Source: Przewalskia tangutica (Eukaryota > Streptophyta > Magnoliopsida > Solanales > Solanaceae). From it: DNA of 64,000 nt. Every line of letters begins with the position of its first letter. The first letter of the stretch is position 1. Positions 11,341-21,618 of this stretch are shown piece by piece. The DNA lies in contig CM056733.1 in assembly GCA_029844215.1 (NCBI GenBank), positions 43,599,142 to 43,663,141 on the forward strand. The letters run 5' to 3'. The notes beneath the pieces were generated by a model. The model worked only from the letters and a program-made list of their open reading frames with translations, was not told the origin of the DNA and searched no databases. Both the position numbers and the translations under genes were made by a program.

Positions 11341-12521
11341 TAAAAATCAAAACATTTCATAAGAATCTCAATCATTTTTATGAAGAGAACTAACTGGTTT
11401 TAAAAGCTTAAGAGTTATACTAGCTTTATGGGAAGTTAAGTATAACCACTTAAGATTGATAAAAGAAACAAGTTTGCTATGTGTTTATAACGGACTTATG
11501 TTGAATTGTGCAAAGAATAAGGAGATGGTTTGATAAGTAGACATGATATGATGCTATGTGTGATAGTATCTTGTAACGTTTGTATAAGAGAGTATCCTTG
11601 TTGTGCTTATGTTGTTTAAAGATAAGTTGTTATGTTAGTGTACCATCACTCACCTCTTGAGATGATACTGGGGTTAAGCGCCTCCGACGCGGTAGACTCG
11701 GTGATGCAGGACCATGATTCGAGAATACCTCACGCGGGTCCAGGGGGCCTATGCGGAGCTACGAGAGTTCCATGTTAGTATGCGGGGTTATGCCTTATGC
11801 GGTCTATGTGGCCATGCGGACAACGAGTCGGGGCGATGCCGAGGAGTAGCTACCTCGATGCGGGTTATACCTCATGCGCCCACGTGAGTGGCCATGCGAC
11901 TCGGAGTCCAGGATTAGGCTTGCGAGTGATAATACGGCGAGTGGCCCCGCTCAATCATTCGCAGCCTAGAAAAGACCTATTACGCTTTACCTATTGTTGC
12001 TCTTGTTTGTGATGTGCACTATGTGCGGTTCCTTGATTGCTTCATACATATTTGTAAACCGGTTTTAAAAAGTGTTATGATTTCATTTAAGTACTTTACG
12101 CCACATACTTAGTACTGTTATCGACCTCCTTCGGGGCCGCTCATGCCGCAGTAAGGCAAGGTGTGCTAGATCCACATTCTTAGGATCTCTACGTTGGTGT
12201 CGGAGCTCCATCTTTCCGAGGCTCTACTTTTGGGTATGATCTCCCTGTTATAGATAGTTTTGTATGATCCAGGTATGGCGGGCCCCGTCCCGCCATAGTT
12301 GTATATTTCCTTAGAGGTGCGTAGTCATGTTGTACGATGGTCGGATGTAATCGCTAAACCATGTTTATATATATATGCCGAAAGGCGATGTTTTCTCACA
12401 TAAAGCGTGTCTTATTTTATAAACTGTTTCATGTCTTGCTTTATATTTCCGCCGATTACTCGATGTATGACTACTGTGCCCCTTGAGGCACGACCACGCC
12501 CCGAACGGGTCGTGACAAAAG

Positions 12522-12532
12522 TGGTATCGAGC
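12522..12532 (+). other. B2 primer-binding site
   Basis: TGGTATCGAGC, 4 bases after the LTR. It is the initiator-Met type site lacking the A of CAG. Confidence 0.85.
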
Positions 12533-12577
12533 GATTAATCCTCGGAAAGTGTCTACGCATCGTATCTAGTAGAGTTC

Positions 12578-12609
12578 GATTATCGGTGTCGCGCACCACA
12601 CCAATAATC
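12578..12609 (+). other. B2 leader hairpin
   Basis: Arms GATTATCGGTGT and ACACCAATAATC with a GCGC-containing loop, 46 bases after the primer-binding site. Confidence 0.68.
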
Positions 12610-12717
12610 GTGAGGCTATAGGATATTTAGGATTGGTTTCATTTTTCTCATTCGAGATCGTGCTTTAGAGTTGTGTTATAGGTTGGACCTCTAACGTATT
12701 CCTTTCTCAGAATGCTT

Positions 12718-13800
12718 ATGCCTCCACGTAAGGCAACCCGCCCGTGGCGGCAAGGCAAATGGCGGAGCCGCTAGCAGACACCCAGAGTCACGAGGGCTCG
12801 TGCCCGCCTATACGAGACGGCGAGTTCTATGACGCCGCCACCCCAAAGAGACCACAGCACCCACACCTCCCGCCCCACACCGGGCGGAGGAGTTAGGGTA
12901 CAAGGAGACGGCCCACTATTGGCAAAGTCAGGCCCGACACGAGGAGAGATCGACGCGGCAGCCTGGCCCAGCTCCTCGGTCGCACCCGTGGTACACCCGA
13001 GGCGAATAGTTTGAGACTACAAGATTTCTTGAGTTGTAGCCCGCGAGTTTTACTGGTCGAGGCCGAGGATGATCCGCAGGAGTTCATCCGTCGCACAGAG
13101 AATCACGAGGGTGATCAAGGCCCGGAGACGAGTCTGTGACCTTTGTTCGACGGCCGCGTGATACCGCAATCGATTGGTTTGATTCACGGGAGTTATCCCG
13201 GAGAGCACGCCCCCGCCTACTGGGATGAGTTCTCGAGGCTTTCTCACTCACTTCTTGCCTCCACAGATGAGGAGGGCGCGGCCGATAGATTTTTACCATC
13301 GAGGCAGAGGACGACCGTCGGGAGTACAATGTCGAGTTTGATTCATCGCTCGATATGTCCCAAAGATTGCAGCAGATATGGAGGATAGGTGCACCGCTAT
13401 GTCACCGGCTAGACGACTATATGGCCGAGTCATGTGCGGTGTTTCTCCACCGGTATGGACATTACCCGCACGCAGCTCACGCCTGACGCGGCGAGCGCAG
13501 AGGTCGACGAGTGGACGACAGAAGCAGGAAGGCCAGACGGAGGGTCTTCGTGGTTATCGTGGTGGGCGGCCTCGTGGCAGCCTAGATTCGCACCACGCCA
13601 CCAGAGCACTCCCGCACCGCCCTCAAGACCAGAGTTTTCGAGGGCGCACTGGCCCAGTGGCTTCGTGACGCCCAGAGTAGCAGAGGCATCGCCGACGACC
13701 ACCTCAGCAGGCCGATGCGGTAGATCCCATTACGGAAGTGTGGTACTACTTTTGAGCTTGTTACGCCAGGCCGCAGGTCACTTTGCGAGGATCGTCCGAC
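12718..13800 (+). pseudogene. B2 gag (frameshifted)
   Basis: The start ATG at 12718 opens MPPRKATRPW, as in B1. The gag domain is spread over several frames: text corresponding to WDEFSRLS (about 13220), QMRRARPIDFYH-like coding (13265-13300), and MTSPARRLYGRVM (about 13390). A nucleocapsid with zinc-knuckle residues is at 13718-13800 (CGRSHYG, then AAGHFAR). The proposed role is packaging of the element's own RNA. Frame breaks are too many for a functional protein as written, but several coincide with CAG/CTG positions. Confidence 0.78.
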
Positions 13801-16800
13801 CGGGGCGCCGTGGTAGGCTCACCGTGTTCATTGCCGCTTCATCATCTCCTACGATTACTCGCCCGAGGGCGTGGTACTACGGGTCGCCAGGTCGCGCAGA
13901 GGTCGTGGCTCGTCGATTCTAGCGGTCCTCGTAACCGCATTTATGCTTTGTCCACAGACAGATCGTGAGGCCTCACCGATGTCGCCACAGTACCTTATCG
14001 GGCTCGGTTTGATGTATGCTTTGATAGATCCGGTTCTACTCCCCATATATCTCCCTTGTTGCTAGTAGGATAGGATAGAGCACGAGTCCATAGACCCTTT
14101 CGAGGTAGCTACGCCATGGGTGATTCGGTGGTAGCTCGGCGGTATATAGAGCTTGTCTGTGACTATTTACGATCGTCGGACCCCAGCCGACTTGATAGAG
14201 TTGGAGATGATTGACTTCGACGTGATTATGGGACGGATTGTCTAGCTTCGCTACGCCAATGTAGACCGCAGAGAGAGTAGTACGGTTCCAGTTTCGGCGA
14301 GCCGGTTGTTGAGTGAGAGAGCACCAGACGCCGGCGGTAGGTTTATTTCCTACCTCAAGGTCGGGAAGATGGTGCGAGGCGGTATATCTACCATCTCGTT
14401 CGGTGTTTGATAATCGAGGCTGCAGCGATTTTCACCATCCCAGAGTCGAGAGTTCCCGCACGTGTTTCCTGCACGACCTTCCGTATCCTCCCGAGAGGAG
14501 ATCGAGTTTTGTATAGATGTGTTGCTGCACACTCGCCTATTTCCATTCCGCCATACGTAATGGCACCGCCGAGTTGAGAGAGTGAAGGACCACCGAGAGA
14601 TTTCCGAGAAGGGTTTTATCGGACCTAGTGTTTCTCCCCGGGGCGCCGGATTGTTCGTGAAAGAAGGACGACGCCGCATGCGTGTTGACTTCTGCACGGT
14701 GAACAAGGTGACCATTAAGAATGTATACCCTTCCTGTGATTGATGATTTGTTCGACCCGTTGCAGTGGTGCGAGATGTTTCTCCAAGATTGATCTGCGAT
14801 CGCTATCATCAGTGCGAGTCGAGAGGTGGATGTCCCTAGGATCGCATTCGGACCCGTGACGCATTATGAGTTCGTGGTCATGTCTTTTGGTTGACCAATG
14901 CTCCGCGTATTCATGGATTTGATGAACCGAGTGTTCAAACCATTTTTGGACACGTTTGTGATAGTGTTCATTGATGATATCTTGGTTTATTCTCGCCAGA
15001 GCAGGAGCACGCGAGCATTTGGCGATCGTGGCCGACAGTTCTCCAGACCAGCTTAGACGCCAAGTTTTCCAAATGTGAGTTTTGTTGACTTGATGGCGTT
15101 TCTTGGGCATATTGTCGGCCGATGGCATTCGAGTTGATACGCCAAGATCGAGGCACAGATTTGCCTAGACCTACTACTCCGGCTGCAGGTTCGCAGCTCG
15201 GGCCTTGCAGATATTATCGGCGTTCAGAGAGAAGTTTGCTTCTATCTTCGCACCATTGACTAGGCCGACTCAAGGGCGCAAGTTTGCCGATCGATGCTTG
15301 TGGCGTGGTTTCCGCCGAAGAGAGACCGACGACCGCCCGTTCTTACTCTTCCGGAGGTCCAGATGGTTATGTCGGTATTGCGACGTCGTGCATCGGGTTG
15401 GGATGTGTTGATGCAGCATGGCAGGTTATAGCATATGATCCCGACACCAAGAAACACGAGAGGAACTACCCCACCCATGATTTGGAGTTGGCCGTGATTC
15501 ACGCCAAGATCCGAGGCACTATTTGTATGGGTTCACGTGGATATTTTTATGCACCACAAGAGCCTCCAATATATCTTCACCAGAGGAGCCGAACTTACGA
15601 CGAGACGGTGATTAGAGTTGCTTAAGGATTACGATGTTGATATCCCGTACCACCCGGGAAGGCCAATGTCAGGGCGTATGCTCTTAGTCGTAGGTCGATG
15701 GGGAGCCTATCGGATGTGCAACAGAGAGAGGACATGGTTCGTGATTTGCATCGCCAGCGAGCCTTGTGTCCGCTTGATTGATTCCGATAGCGGGGTTAGA
15801 GTTCGTGAGGTTGCCGAGTCTTCCATCGCCGAGGAGGTGAAGAGGCAACAGCCGAGGATCCACTTTGATTCGATATCGCGATACGCCTCTTCGAGGGCAA
15901 GGGTCCTTTTGAGGTAGCACGATGGGTGCTAAGGTTTGAGGGCGATTGTGTGTTCCGGATGTTTCGTGACTTCGGCAGGGTTCTTGGGAAGCACACACGC
16001 TGCGTTACTCTATCCATCCGGTCGATCAAGATGTACCACGACCTTAGATCCGTATTGGTGGGATGGCTTGAAGAGGACGTTGCGAGTTCGTAGCTCAATG
16101 CCCGTTGTCGCGCAGTGAAGGCAGAGCACCGAGGCCCGTGGTTTGTTACGCATTGATTGAGATCCCGACCGAAGTGGAGGTAATCAACATGGACTTCATC
16201 ACGGGATTACCTCGCACTCGGAGGAGACATGATTCTATATGGGTTATCGTCGACAGCCGACGAAATCAGCCCACTTTCTTCCGTCAGACGACTTTTTGGC
16301 CGAGGATTATGCGGACTTTACATCCGAGAGATCGTCGACCGCATGGAGTCCCTACTTCGATCATATCGCATGCAGAGGAGCCCGCCACGGCTAACTTCGA
16401 GGTCCTTCCGAGGGGTTTAGGGACGCAGTGAGCACGAGTAATCGCATTTCATCCACGCATGACGGACAGCAGAGCGCACTATCCGCACTCTCGAGGATAT
16501 GCCGCGAGCCCGTGTTATTGACTTCAGTAGTTGGGAGGATCATTTGCCTCTAGTTGAGTTCGCGATAATAATAGCTACCACCCAAAGATTCGATGGCGCC
16601 TTATGAGGCCTTGTATGGGAGGAAGTGCAGATCGCCTATAGGTTGGTTCGATGTGGGCGAGGTGCGGCTAGTGGGACCAGATTTGCTAAGAAAGTGGATA
16701 AGGTGAAGCTTATCCGAGAGCGCTATCGACACTCGTAGTCGATGTAAGTCGTATGCAGATCATCGTCGCTTCGGCATCTTGAGTTCGAGGTTCATGATTG

Positions 16801-17145
16801 GGTTTTCCTAGCGTGTCACCCATGGCGGTGTGATGAGATTCGGGAAGAAGGGGAAACTCACCAGGTACATTGGGCCGCTTGATTGTCCGCAGGTAGGCAA
16901 GGTTGCCTACGTGTTGGATCCGCCGTCCGATCCGAGGCAGTGCATCCGGTTTTTCACGTATCTATGCTGAGGAGATGTATCGGGGATCCATCTCGGGTAC
17001 ACCCGATTGACGATATCCAGGTGACCGAGGGGTTATCGTATGAGGAGATTCCCATAGCGATAGTCGATCGTCAGGTTAGGCGTCTGACCAAGGACGGGCT
17101 TCCACAAAGTCTTGTGGCGAACGAGCTCGGGGAGGAGATGACGTG
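13801..17145 (+). pseudogene. B2 pol: protease, RT, RNase H, integrase, chromodomain-like tail (frameshifted)
   Basis: All Ty3/gypsy pol domains appear in the usual order. Protease: ALIDP followed one base out of frame by GST-type coding (14018-14050). RT: VTIKNVYPLPVIDDLFD (14710-14755) and the catalytic VFIDDILVYSR (14962-14998). RNase H: KKHERNYPTHDLELAVIH (15448-15500). Integrase core: INMDFITGLPRT (16184-16220) with its second Asp garbled near 16365. Integrase C-terminus: 16560-16870. Tail: EAVHPVFHVSMLRRCIGDPSRV (16935-17000) and VTEGLSYEEIPIAI. More than ten frame changes are needed. The protein is colinear with element A's pol, so A and B2 are relatives with different LTRs. Confidence 0.9.
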
Positions 17146-17322
17146 AAGCCGAGGAGGACATGAGGCGGAAGTATCCTCACCTATTCCCACACCTCCGAGT
17201 AAATTCACTTTCCTACTTGTAAATTTCGTTATCGTTTACGCCTAAGTGTTGCTCGTGGCCGTGTGTGGCATTTACAATCGTTTAAGTTATGAAGAATCTT
17301 ATCGTTAATCGTTTTGGGAAGG

Positions 17323-17355
17323 AACATTCGGACGAATGTTTCTATGGAGGGAGAA
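17323..17355 (+). other. B2 polypurine tract with upstream hairpin
   Basis: AACATTCG, GA, CGAATGTT (17323-17340), then GGAGGGAGAA up to the LTR start at 17356. Confidence 0.85.
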
Positions 17356-19776
17356 TGTTATACCCAGTATTTCCAGAGTATGTACGTAAGAATACGTACA
17401 AAAAGTCTAGCCTTAAAGTTTAGGCAAAACGTTTTTTTTGGCACAACTCACAAAACGAATAGTTTTCCGACGAAACGCTTCCAGCCTTCGTAGGTAAATT
17501 CCGGCTATGCCATTTCTAATTTTTGCGGATTTTTCCGAGAGGCGAAACATTTTGGACCAACGGAGGGCGACACTTGGCACCCTCCAATTGGTGGACGTCC
17601 AATCCTCCAATTGGACGAACTGGACTAGCACTGGCACGTTTTTTGTGCCGTGGGCACAAGTCAAGGAGTTGGTAGGATATTTGTGTATAGTTAATCCTCA
17701 CCCTACACTTGCCTTGCACTTGTCTTAATCTTGGCCATTGGTTGGCCACTTCTTGACCTATAAATACCCCCCTTAAGATGAAGAGTTCTTCATCCACAAA
17801 GTTATCTTCCAAGTCTAAAAATCCTCTCCTCTCCCTTGAGCCATTTCGTCCAAACACCTCCCCCCCCCCCCCTTTTTGAGTAGTTGGCCGAGGCTTCCTC
17901 CCCCCCTAGCCTAGCCAAAAACCTACCCCCCTCCCTTGGTAGAAAAAGTTGTCTTCTTGTATTGTTATAATGCCCAAAATACCTAGCCCAAATACCTTAG
18001 TACTTAGTAGAAGCACTTCTAAGGTTTCTGGAGCATACAACTTAGAGCAAAACTTGCTCAGCGACTTTTCTAGGATATTATTGGGCTTACCGAGGTAACT
18101 AATCCTAACCCTCTTTGAATTAGAGAATACTTACTGTTGTAGTATTAGAATAAGTATTAAATACTTAGAAGAATATCACGTAATAGAATTGAATCATACT
18201 ACAGTAGAAGGGTTTAAAAGAAGAATAATCAAATCAGATTTACATAGGATTGTTTTCACATGAGACTTATATAGCTCACCGTAGGGAAGTACGCCCAACT
18301 TTCCATAGAATTGTGAACCCCGCTTAGAATGACCTTGAGTAGTCTTTGATAGATGTCCGTGACTATTATAGGTCGACTCTGCAGGCGACATATTCAACTG
18401 GCGGTGGTTTTCACGAGAAGGTATGTGATTCTTCCTAAAGCATGATATTTTACAATATATATAGTACGGTGACGATACGTGTTAACTAAAATATAACTAC
18501 GGCAATGTCTTTGACTTAAGCCCGAATAATACTTACGGAATGCCTCACGCTTAAGCACGAATAACACTTACTGAATGCCTCACGACTTAAGCTTTGAATA
18601 ATAAAAATATGAAAACATTTCATAAGAATCTCAATCATTTTTAATGTAAGAGAACTAATGGTTTTTAAAATGAAGCTTAAGAGTTATACTAGCTTTATGG
18701 GAAGTTAAGTATAACCACTTAAGATTTATAAAAGAAACAAGTTTGCCTATGTGTTTATAACTGACTTATGTTGAATTGTGAAAAGAATAATAAGATGGTT
18801 TGATAAGTAGACATGATATGATGCTATGTGTGTTAGTATCTTGTAACGTTTGTATAAGAGAGTATCCTTGTTGTGCTTATGTTGTTTAAAGATAAGTTGT
18901 TATGATAGTGTACCATCACTCACCTCTTGAGATGATACCGGGTTGTCGCCTCCGTCGCGGTAGACTCGCGGTGCAGGACCATGATTTGAGAATACCTCAC
19001 GCAGGTCCAGGGGCCTACGCGAGCTACGAGTTCCGAGTTAGTATGCGGGTTATGCCTCACGCGGTCTATGTGGCCATGCGACAACGAGTCCAGGGCGATG
19101 CCGAGGAGCTACCGATGCGGGGTTATACCTCACGCGCCCACGTGAGTGGCCTATGCGACCGGAGTCGAGATTAGGCTTGCAGAGTGATAATACGCGCAGT
19201 GGCCTGCTCAATCATTCGCAACCTAGAAAAGACCTATTACGCTTACCTATTGTTGCTCTTGTTTGTGATGTGGCACTATGTGCGTTCCTCGATTGCTTCA
19301 TACATATTTGTAAACCGGTTTTAAAAAGTGTTATGATTTCATTTAAGTACTTTACGCTTCACATACTTAGTACTGTTTCTCGACTCCTTCGGGCCTGCGT
19401 TCATGCCGCAGTAAGGGCAAGCAGTGCTAGATCCACATTCTTAGGATCTCTACGTTGGTGTCTGAGCTCCATCTTTCCTGAGGCTCTACTTTTGGGTATG
19501 ATCTCCTGTTGTAGATAGTTTTGTAGCCAGTGGTATGGCGGGCCCCGTCCCGCCATAGTTGTATATTTCTTAGAAGTGCGTAGTCATGTTGTACAGTGTC
19601 GGATGTAACTGCTAAACCATGTTTATATATATATGCTGAAAGGCGATGTTTTCTCACATAAACTGTGTCTTATTTTATAAACTGTTTCATGTCTTGCTTT
19701 ATATTTCCGCTGATTACTCTGATGTATGACTACTTGGGTGCCCAGAATACCGATCCACGCTCGAACGGTCGTGACA
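17356..19776 (+). repeat. 3' LTR of B2
   Basis: TGTTATACCCAG to GGTCGTGACA, the partner of 10096-12517. It has a run of about 13 C near 17862-17874 where the 5' LTR has only four. Its TATA box is at 17759. Confidence 0.93.
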
Positions 19777-20025
19777 GGGCCCCGTCCGCCATGGTTGTTG
19801 TTACATTATTAGAGGTCTGTAATCACTGCCAAGGTGGTTTGTAAAGGATTGTAACTGTTCGATTATATGTATATACATGAAGGCGACCGTTTTGGTTGGC
19901 CTGTTTTCTTGTGATGTATCTTGTTTCCTGTTTAAGTTTTTATTTCCGCTGATTTTCTCTGATGTTGTATCACTAGGGTGCCCAGGGTAAGGCACCAGTC
20001 ACGGGCCCGAGGTCGGGTCGTGACA
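19777..20025 (+). repeat. 3' LTR of B1, part 2
   Basis: Resumes at GGGCCCCGTCCGCCATGG, continuing where 10095 left off. It ends GGGTCGTGACA and is followed by the target duplication CAGAT. Confidence 0.9.
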
Positions 20026-20352
20026 CAGATCGTCCGTAGAGTATTCAAGGTTGCCTATGAGTTGGATATGCCATCAGAGTTAGAGGCGGTACATCCGGTC
20101 TTCCATGTTTCTATGTTGCGGAAGTGTATCGGAGATCCAGCGAGAGTTTTTCCTGCTAGTGAGGTCCAGGTGACAGAGGGGTTATCATATGAGGAGAGTC
20201 CCATAGCGATACTCGATCGCTGTGTCAGCGATCATGACAAAGGATGTGGCTTCCGTCAAAGTCTTGTGGAGGAATGATAACCGGGAGGAGATGACTTGGG
20301 AAGCGGAGGAGGACATGTTGAGGAAGTATCCTCACTTATTCCCTACACCTTC
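20026..20352 (+). pseudogene. Element A pol, part 2: integrase C-terminus and chromodomain-like tail
   Basis: Continues the reading lost at 1987. The readable text is KVAYELDMPSELEAVHPVFH (about 20050-20107), SMLRKCIGDPARVF, then VTEGLSYEESPIAILDR. After one frame change near 20222 it reads KVLWRNDNREEMTWEAEED (about 20250-20315) and KYPHLFPTP. The W-rich end is the chromodomain-like module that in known chromoviruses guides integration to heterochromatin. Its first residues use the duplicated CAGAT. Confidence 0.9.
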
Positions 20353-20492
20353 AGGTAATTCATTTTCCCTTACTTGTCAAGTTTTAATTGAAGTATTTTT
20401 GTTTATGTGCTTATGTGGCCATGTGTGGCATTTTGGTATGTCGGGGTGGTAAAAGGAAACTATGTCGCTAATTATAAGTTTGACTCCGAAAT

Positions 20493-20512
20493 AACATTCG
20501 GGGATGAATGTT
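20493..20512 (+). other. Element A hairpin before the polypurine tract
   Basis: AACATTCG, GGGA, TGAATGTT. Solo LTR C is inserted immediately after it, separating it from its polypurine tract at 24146-24164. Confidence 0.75.
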
Positions 20513-21109
20513 TTCAGAACGACCTGCTCGCCCCGCATCAGTGCCTTACCCCGGCACCCTAGTGATACAACATCGAGAAAACCGCGGAAAATAAAACATG
20601 AGTCATGAAACAAGAGATATAATAATAACAAAGCAACCAAAGCGGTTGCCTTCCGTATATACATAAAACACGAGCTTTAATCCTTTACAACCCCGCCCAC
20701 AACAGCATTACATGCACTCTAAGATTTACAACGACTATGACGACAGGTTCGCCATACCCTCGAATGTACAAGAACCTACAACTCGTGGAACACATACCAA
20801 AAGATAAGCCTCGGAGAAACGGAGCTTCCCAAAACGCCGAATCGAGATCCTAAGAGCGAGGATCCACGACCGATGTACCTCTACCGCGGCATGAACGCAG
20901 CCCAAGGAGGTCAAGACAACAGTACCAAGTATGTGAAATCAGAAAATATCAGAATGAAATCATACTAGTCTATATAAAGCAGAGACATGTATGATAACCA
21001 AACTACGATTCACAACATAAAAGCGATCATGTCGATCGTGACTCACGCCTCAAGTCATCACTCAAATATAACTATGGGTCTTACGCCCACAACATCAATC
21101 ATGTTCGCA

Positions 21110-21400
21110 TCACGGCGCATGCCCGAATTCGTGATCGGTGTAGACATGTCCATGATGCAACAATAATACCAATGCCCCATGGCCACACGCCCCGAATTCT
21201 ACCTCGGTGTAGACACGTCCACGTGACATCAACAATAATATCTTGGGTGATCAACCCCGCCGCACGGCCACATGCCCCGAATTCTACCTCGGTGTAGACA
21301 TGTCCATGTAACCACAATAACAATATATCGTAATCAACCCGACCGCGTGGCCGCATGCCCCGAATTCTGTGATCGGTGTAGACATGTCCATGTGACATCA
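21110..21400 (-). repeat. Degenerate tandem repeats in LTR C
   Basis: About four units of 70-90 bases. Each holds CCACATGCCC, GAATTCT, CGGTGTAGAC and GTCCATGT. Matching blocks are in E (28870-29080, 34570-34850) and G (49150-49440). Long ORFs here merely read the repeat. Confidence 0.75.
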
Positions 21401-21545
21401 ACAACAAGACAAGAATCAAAATGGAAACATACCGTGGAATTCTCCATCACCGCCGACGCCCAAGTAAGTTCTCGACAAGTCGACCGCCCTCATCGAGAGA
21501 CGCCAGAATACGTAAATACCACACTTGCACAACAAAGGCTATCAT

Positions 21546-21618
21546 CACAAGCATAGGCAAGTTTCACAACAACAAGCATAGGCAAGTTTCACAACAACAA
21601 GCATAGGCAAGTTTCACA
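21546..21618 (-). repeat. 24-base tandem repeat, three copies
   Basis: The unit ACAAGCATAGGCAAGTTTCA plus CAAC is repeated three times. The same triplet occurs at about 29230, 34993 and 49576 in E and G. Confidence 0.85.

Larger units (their letters stand above)
10096..12517 (+). repeat. 5' LTR of B2 (2.42 kb, group 2)
   Basis: TGTTATACCC to GGGTCGTGACA, colinear with 17356-19776. U3 has GCGACACTTGGCACC where group 1 has a CACGTG palindrome. It carries about three 36-base tandem units (11227-11340) and the GC-rich hairpin (12275-12296). It is about 1 kb shorter than the LTRs of F. Confidence 0.93.
10096..19776 (+). mobile_element. Element B2: autonomous-type Ty3/gypsy retrotransposon
   Basis: Complete element with a 5' LTR (10096-12517), primer-binding site, leader hairpin, gag, pol from protease to chromodomain-like tail, polypurine tract and 3' LTR (17356-19776). 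It is inserted in the loop of the GC-rich hairpin in B1's 3' LTR. The flanks CGAGG and GGGCC are not an exact duplication, although both derive from GGCGGGGCCC in the intact LTR copy. Both LTRs are about 2.42 kb. Confidence 0.92.
1988..20025 (+). mobile_element. Element B1: non-autonomous Ty3/gypsy element, with B2 nested in its 3' LTR
   Basis: Bounded by TGTTATACCC (1988) and GGGTCGTGACA (ends 20025). It is flanked by an exact 5-bp duplication CAGAT (1983-1987 and 20026-20030). Order: 5' LTR, primer-binding site, leader, gag, a pol-replacing segment, polypurine tract and 3' LTR. The 3' LTR is split at 10095/19777 by B2. Its two LTRs are about 3.09 kb each once B2 is removed. No protease, RT, RNase H or integrase sequence is visible in its 2.2 kb internal region, so it must have used proteins from another element. 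Confidence 0.93.

Noticed and set aside
10091..19781. A clean 5-bp target duplication for B2
   Set aside because: The flanks CGAGG and GGGCC differ. The target GGCGGGGCCC is G/C-rich and blurred, so I do not claim one.
21099..21419. 106-codon minus-strand ORF with GHVYT repeats (also at 28790-29267, 34571-34837, 49157-49600)
   Set aside because: It is LTR tandem repeat read as protein. The frame differs between copies.
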